DNA from: Verrucomicrobiia bacterium DG1235
GTDB taxonomy: Bacteria > Verrucomicrobiota > Verrucomicrobiia > Opitutales > Opitutaceae
DNA: 64,000 nucleotides
NCBI GenBank assembly: GCA_000155695.1
Contig: DS990592.1
Span: forward strand, 1,200,267 to 1,264,266
Direction of reading: 5' to 3'
The notes under the pieces were generated by a model. It saw only the letters and a program-made list of their open reading frames with translations, did not search any database and was not told the DNA's origin. Made by a program: the position numbers and the translations under genes. This document shows positions 60,416-64,000 of the stretch, piece after piece (position 1 is the stretch's first letter; each line of letters opens with the position of its first letter).

Positions 60416-61561
60416 ATGAAAGTCCGACATTTTTTAAACCGATTCCTTTTCCTCGCAACAACACAAGTCGTCATTCACAGCGTCGGCGCCTCCATCGCCG
60501 CAACTCCTTTCGGAACCACCTCCGCAGGCGACAAAGTCACGCTACTCTCTCTCGAAAACGCGAAGGGCATGAAAGTCGCGATCATCGACTACGGAGCCAC
60601 CGTAGTTTCGCTCCACGATCCGGACAAAAACAGCAAGTTCGACGATGTCGTCATCGGCTACGACAATATGCCTGACTACCAAGAGCGCAGCCACAACTTC
60701 GGCTCAACCGTCGGACGCTACGCGAGCCGCATCACCAACGCCACCTTCGTCATCGAAGGAGCCACCTACTCGCTTCCCCCAAACTCCGGCCCGCACTCCG
60801 TGCACGGCGGTCCCGTCGGATTCGACAAAGTCATGTGGAGGATCGTACAGAAAGTCGACGGCGACGAACCGTCATTAAAACTTAAATACATCAGCCCCGA
60901 CGGCGACATGGGCTTTCCCGGAGAACTGACAACCTTCGTCACCTACTCGCTCACAATCGACAACGCCCTGCGCATCGACTACGAAGCCACCACCACCAAG
61001 CCCACTCCCATAAACCTCACCCACCACAGCTACTTCAACCTCAAGGGCGACGGCATCGGCAACGTACTTGACCACAAACTACAAATCAACGCCTCCCACA
61101 CGCCCTCCGCCCCAAACAGCGTTCCTACTGGAGAAATCGAGTCCATAGAGGGCACCCCGCTTGATTTCCGATCCCCAAGCCTCATCGGCGAAAGAATCAA
61201 CCATCCGGACTTCGCCTCCCGCCGCGGCTACAACCACTACTACATCCTTGACGGCGACTCGGGCAATCTCGTCCGCGCCGCCACCCTCTCCGAAGCAACC
61301 AGCGGACGGACCCTGGAAGTCTGGACCACCGAGCCCGGCCTGCAGCTCTACACCGGCAATTGGCTTAGCGAAGAGCTCGTCGGAAAAACCGGAGTGCCCT
61401 ACCAACAATACGGAGGCGTATGCCTCGAGCCAGAGCACTACCCTGACTCCCCCAACCAGCCCCACTTTCCGAATACAATTCTACAGCCCAAGGAAACTTT
61501 CACCTCCACCACCCTCTACAAATTCGGAGCACGGGGCATTACCCCAGTTCACGAAAATTAG
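60416..61561 (+). CDS. galM: aldose 1-epimerase, exported
   Basis: This is a 381-aa galactose mutarotase family protein. An N-terminal signal-like segment (FLNRFLFLATTQVVIHSVGASIA) suggests a periplasmic form. It has VAIIDYGATVVSLHDPDKN, NFGSTVGRYASRI, PPNSGPHSVHGGPVGFDKVMW with a catalytic His, NLTHHSYFNLKGDG with the second, and the catalytic Glu in YGGVCLEPEHYPDSPNQPHFP. It interconverts alpha and beta aldose anomers. It is divergent from the DUF6807 gene. Confidence 0.93.
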   Translation: MKVRHFLNRFLFLATTQVVIHSVGASIAATPFGTTSAGDKVTLLSLENAKGMKVAIIDYGATVVSLHDPDKNSKFDDVVIGYDNMPDYQERSHNFGSTVGRYASRITNATFVIEGATYSLPPNSGPHSVHGGPVGFDKVMWRIVQKVDGDEPSLKLKYISPDGDMGFPGELTTFVTYSLTIDNALRIDYEATTTKPTPINLTHHSYFNLKGDGIGNVLDHKLQINASHTPSAPNSVPTGEIESIEGTPLDFRSPSLIGERINHPDFASRRGYNHYYILDGDSGNLVRAATLSEATSGRTLEVWTTEPGLQLYTGNWLSEELVGKTGVPYQQYGGVCLEPEHYPDSPNQPHFPNTILQPKETFTSTTLYKFGARGITPVHEN

Positions 61562-61716
61562 CGCCCTAAATTCAAGTATAGATTGGACTCTACCAGTATT
61601 ATCCAACCCCTGTTCCGACGCTCATTCAATGAATTAGCCTAGATGAAATCTAAGGCACTTACAGCTTCGACCCAACACTCTTATACGCATCGAGCGCGTA
61701 CGTTTCCATCTCTCTC

Positions 61717-62130
61717 ATGAATTTCACTCCTAAAGCCACATACCAGATAGCGTACGGCAAAATGGATATCTACGACCGATTCCTTGTAGTCACTGCCAAC
61801 CAGGCTTTAAAGCATTCCATTGAAAACACCGAAGAGATGTTTTTCTACATTGAAAAAGAGCTCACCGCTTCTTTCGGCTACATAGCCAATCGCGCGAATC
61901 GGAACGATGTAGATCCCAGAGGCTACCTCATTGCCCGCCAACGATTCCCCAATTGGAAATCCATGGCTATCGTCGCCTACTCTCGCATAACGGTTGAAAA
62001 CTCTCAAATTGAGAAACAGCTGTTAACGGAGATACCCACCGAGGTCTTCGACTCTTTGGAAAGCGCCATGAAGTGGACGCACGACTACATCGGAAAAGTT
62101 CGTTCTCAAGAAAACAACGAGTTCGCTTGA
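61717..62130 (+). CDS. conserved hypothetical protein, possible STAS/SEC14-like fold
   Basis: This 137-aa soluble protein (YQIAYGKMDIYDRFLVVTANQAL...YIGKVRS) has an alternating beta/alpha pattern: VDPRGYLIARQRFPNWKSMAIVAYSRITVEN and VFDSLESAMKWTHDYIGKV. The ending, an acidic residue before a helix with a W-L/W-x-x-D-Y motif, is like SpoIIAA-type STAS/SEC14 domains, as in the gene at 63007. Assignment is tentative. Confidence 0.62.
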   Translation: MNFTPKATYQIAYGKMDIYDRFLVVTANQALKHSIENTEEMFFYIEKELTASFGYIANRANRNDVDPRGYLIARQRFPNWKSMAIVAYSRITVENSQIEKQLLTEIPTEVFDSLESAMKWTHDYIGKVRSQENNEFA

Positions 62131-62179
62131 GGATTTCGCGAAGTAGCCGCCTGCCGAAAACAAAATAGGCAAACACACC

Positions 62180-62590
62180 CTAGCCTATCACCTCAGAGCA
62201 GATCTTGCCCTTCGCCGACTTGGCGATGATCTCCCTCAAGACATCCGTATCCAGATCTTCGAGACGCTTGAAGGTCATGCAACACCGGCCCATCTTATGC
62301 TTCCCGACTTTTTTCATCAGGGCAGCCTCGCCCTCAAAATCCGACATAAGGTAGATGCTCATACCTTGCGCTCGCGGCGAGAAACCGATTCGAAAATGCT
62401 CACCCTCTCTACCGCTCTTGTATCGATAATGGTAAACGCCAAAGCCAACAATACTATCTCCCCAAACACTTGGCTTTAAGTCGGTCAACTCCTTCATCCA
62501 CTTGTTAAGCGTCTTCGCATCACGACGACGCTCCTCATTTTCAATCGAGTTGAGAAAGACTGAAACACTCGCCGACTTCGAAATATCCAT
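62180..62590 (-). CDS. DUF1801-family protein
   Basis: This 136-aa protein resembles the DUF1801/YdhG family: SVSVFLNSIENEERRRDAKTLNKWMKELTDL, then WGDSIVGFGVYHYRYKSGREGEHFRIGFSPRAQGMSIYLM, KHKMGRCCMTFKRLEDLD and the C-terminal LREIIAKSAK. The family has an iron-binding-like frataxin-type fold without a firm function. No Shine-Dalgarno sequence precedes its ATG. Confidence 0.85.
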   Translation of the reverse strand: MDISKSASVSVFLNSIENEERRRDAKTLNKWMKELTDLKPSVWGDSIVGFGVYHYRYKSGREGEHFRIGFSPRAQGMSIYLMSDFEGEAALMKKVGKHKMGRCCMTFKRLEDLDTDVLREIIAKSAKGKICSEVIG

Positions 62591-62719
62591 TGCTTTTCAA
62601 CTACAAGAGACCAGCCAGCGAGGTCAATTCATATGGTTAGATCGACAGGCATCTACCCCCTCTACCTATCAGAAACTCCCGCTAGACAAAATACGGTACA
62701 TTCGCTAAGCCAGCGCACA

Positions 62720-63001
62720 ATGCCATCTCGCGGAAGACACCAAAGCACCTCGAAAGAGTGCCTCCAGACCCTCAAGAAAATCGAGGCCATGGAGGGAGTT
62801 ATTGGCGTTATCATCGGCCGATCCTACGGCGGCAAATCCCTCGGAGGCGCCAGTCGCACGGGAGGCATCAAGATTCAGCGCAAGCAATCCGGCGGCCTCA
62901 AAGCAGTCACCCAGACCGCCAAAGGCCTTCAGGAAATCTTCATCCGTACTGAGTCAGGCCACGAAGACGCCGTAACCCAAGCGATCGAGAACCTTCGCTA
63001 A
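62720..63001 (+). CDS. small conserved hypothetical protein
   Basis: This 93-aa basic protein (MPSRGRHQSTSKECLQTLKKIEAMEGVIGVIIGRSYGGKSLGGASRTGG...) has a glycine- and arginine-rich centre, a beta strand set (IKIQRKQSGGLKAV) and a C-terminal helix. It may be a small nucleic-acid or metal-binding protein, but I do not recognise the family. ATG 62720 is chosen over an in-frame start at 62633 because the upstream residues look unlike a protein. It is convergent with the STAS gene, with 5 bp between them. Confidence 0.62.
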   Translation: MPSRGRHQSTSKECLQTLKKIEAMEGVIGVIIGRSYGGKSLGGASRTGGIKIQRKQSGGLKAVTQTAKGLQEIFIRTESGHEDAVTQAIENLR

Positions 63002-63006
63002 TCGAT

Positions 63007-63387
63007 CTACAAACCTTCCCTCAACCAGCTCTTGGCGACTTCCACCTCTGCGATATCGTAGAAACGGACCTTAGCCTTGGTAAACGGCTTACAAAGCGAA
63101 GCCATCACCTTTTCCCAGCGCTTGTCGCCAACGATAGCGATTCGCGCAATCGCGCTGTAGTGCTTCACGGCAAATTTCGTATCCTCGAAAAGCGCTCCCA
63201 TCGTCCATCCGTGGAAGCCCACGAAATCGAACAAAAGCCGAACCTGACCATGCTGCTCGATTTCCTCGTCTATTGCAGGCACGAACAAATCATAGTCGCT
63301 CCGACTGAGCTTACCCGATACGCTGATCGTAATCACTCGACCGTTAACCTCTTTTTCGACCGCCACATTTTGCGCAACTAAACTCAT
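63007..63387 (-). CDS. SpoIIAA-like STAS/SEC14 domain protein
   Basis: This 126-aa protein is a single SpoIIAA-like (STAS/SEC14-type) domain: VNGRVITISVSGKLSRSDYDLFVPAIDEEIEQHGQVRLLFDFVGFHGW, then TMGALFEDTKFAVKHYSAIARIAIVGDKRWEKVMASL and the closing VRFYDIAEVEVAKSWL. The W in HGW and the final Trp are typical. Unlike almost every other gene here it has a full Shine-Dalgarno sequence. Confidence 0.88.
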   Translation of the reverse strand: MSLVAQNVAVEKEVNGRVITISVSGKLSRSDYDLFVPAIDEEIEQHGQVRLLFDFVGFHGWTMGALFEDTKFAVKHYSAIARIAIVGDKRWEKVMASLCKPFTKAKVRFYDIAEVEVAKSWLREGL

Positions 63388-63392
63388 GATAA

Positions 63393-63398
63393 CCTCCT
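63393..63398 (-). promoter_or_regulatory. perfect Shine-Dalgarno sequence of the STAS gene
   Basis: AGGAGG lies 5 nt before the ATG at 63387, on the minus strand. It stands out because the other starts I checked lack this motif. Confidence 0.8.
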
Positions 63399-63558
63399 AG
63401 TTCAGACACGGAATCCCCGTCGTTCCGATTAGCTCAATTATACGCCCCAGCCCTCGCCAAAGCAATCCTCCATTGCTCTCGATCACCACAGATTTCCAAT
63501 CAAGTGTATAGTCTAGATTTGTTTGGAATACTCCCCGCCCCATACCACTCTTGAAAAC

Positions 63559-64000
63559 ATGCCTAAGCTCCCCCCTGGATCCCTTCTCAAACCCCTCTCT
63601 CTGCGCACAATCAAAGGCGAGGAAATCACCCTGCCAACTCATTCGGCCCCTTTCACGCATCTACAGTTTCGACGCTTCGCCGGCTGCCCTATCTGCGACA
63701 TCCACCTCCGCCAATTCACCGCCCAAGCCAATCTCCTCGCCAAAAGCGGTATCGAAGAAGTCATCTTCTTCCACTCCACAGAAGATGCCCTTCGAAAATA
63801 CTCTTCAGAACTCCCTTTTCACGTAGTCGCCGACCCAGAAAAGAAGCGGTATCGCGATTTCGGGGTCGAATCATCCTTACTCAGCGTTCTCCACCCCAAA
63901 GCCATGATTCAAGGCCTCAAAGGAGTTTTGCAAAAAGGCCTCGGACTCTCGCTCAAAGGAGGGCCGCTCGGCCTACCCGCCGACATTCTTCTCGATAATT
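63559..64000 (+). CDS. peroxiredoxin-like thioredoxin-fold protein, 3' end outside the window
   Basis: About 147 residues of this gene are visible before the window ends. It has an AhpC/TSA-like start (LPPGSLLKPLSLRTIKGEEITLP), the catalytic motif FRRFAGCPICDIHLRQF with a CxxC pair, IEEVIFFHSTEDALRKYSSELPFHVVADPEKKRYRDFGVESS and LGLPADILLD. This matches the peroxiredoxin-like family that reduces peroxides or acts as a thiol oxidoreductase. No Shine-Dalgarno sequence is present. Confidence 0.85.
   Translation, partial: MPKLPPGSLLKPLSLRTIKGEEITLPTHSAPFTHLQFRRFAGCPICDIHLRQFTAQANLLAKSGIEEVIFFHSTEDALRKYSSELPFHVVADPEKKRYRDFGVESSLLSVLHPKAMIQGLKGVLQKGLGLSLKGGPLGLPADILLDN

Overview
This is a GC-rich bacterial window, densely coded on both strands, with no phage, insertion sequence, tRNA, rRNA or CRISPR that I can see. 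The protein families point to a heterotrophic Verrucomicrobiota member, probably Opitutae and probably marine: CRTAC1/ASPIC-UnbV and FG-GAP proteins, the verrucomicrobial 'YALG-DP' C-terminal domain, DUF6807, a PVC-type heme-binding dehydrogenase C-terminus, DUF3500, and a cytochrome c-sorbosone dehydrogenase fusion. This placement is inferred from family content and not from a marker gene. Most starts lack a Shine-Dalgarno sequence. Many are instead preceded by a C/A-rich ACCCAACC-like stretch.

Layout. 1-9 kb: partial alanine dehydrogenase, a TonB-C protein, a Tat-exported Dabb protein, an MFS transporter, a large secreted metalloprotease, and small zinc-ribbon, S4 and spermidine-synthase-like genes. 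9-16 kb: DEAD-box helicase, a hybrid histidine kinase, small VOC and diacylglycerol kinase genes, and an aldo/keto reductase. 16-21 kb: an oxidative pentose (Weimberg) module, made of a FAH-fold 2-keto-3-deoxy-sugar-acid dehydratase, a ketoglutarate-semialdehyde dehydrogenase and a YjhG/YagF-type xylonate dehydratase. 21.9-23.9 kb: mannonate dehydratase and an SDR oxidoreductase, for uronate use.

24.2-35.1 kb is the most interesting region, a corrinoid/folate one-carbon locus. On the plus strand lie a UroD/MtaA-type methyltransferase, a corrinoid protein, a small 'virulence factor' family protein, a MetF with C-terminal cysteine domain, a methyl-THF:corrinoid methyltransferase (DHPS fold) and an amidohydrolase that appears to start at ATT. 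Convergent to them lie an unknown 111-aa protein, a free-standing MetH activation-domain protein, a RACo-type corrinoid activator and a homocysteine S-methyltransferase. All four modules of cobalamin-dependent methionine synthase are therefore present as separate polypeptides, together with a primary methyltransferase and MetF. I infer a demethylation pathway that moves methyl groups from an unknown methylated substrate onto tetrahydrofolate and/or homocysteine. The uronate genes next door make methylated sugars one candidate substrate. The Weimberg and C1 regions are also seeded with short intergenic repeats built from ATTCGTG or ATCTGCGG units.

35-64 kb: secreted proteins, a pseudogene, a 1124-aa CRTAC1-like protein, NnrS with a possible NO-responsive operator, CvfB, an exported hydrolase, an ECF sigma factor with a membrane partner, two rhomboid proteases, an MHYT sensor kinase overlapping a REC-HDOD regulator, a beta-CASP nuclease, a sugar lactonase, a PQQ-type dehydrogenase, a frameshifted PVC-domain fragment, DUF6807, aldose epimerase, several small conserved genes, and a partial peroxiredoxin-like gene at the right edge.
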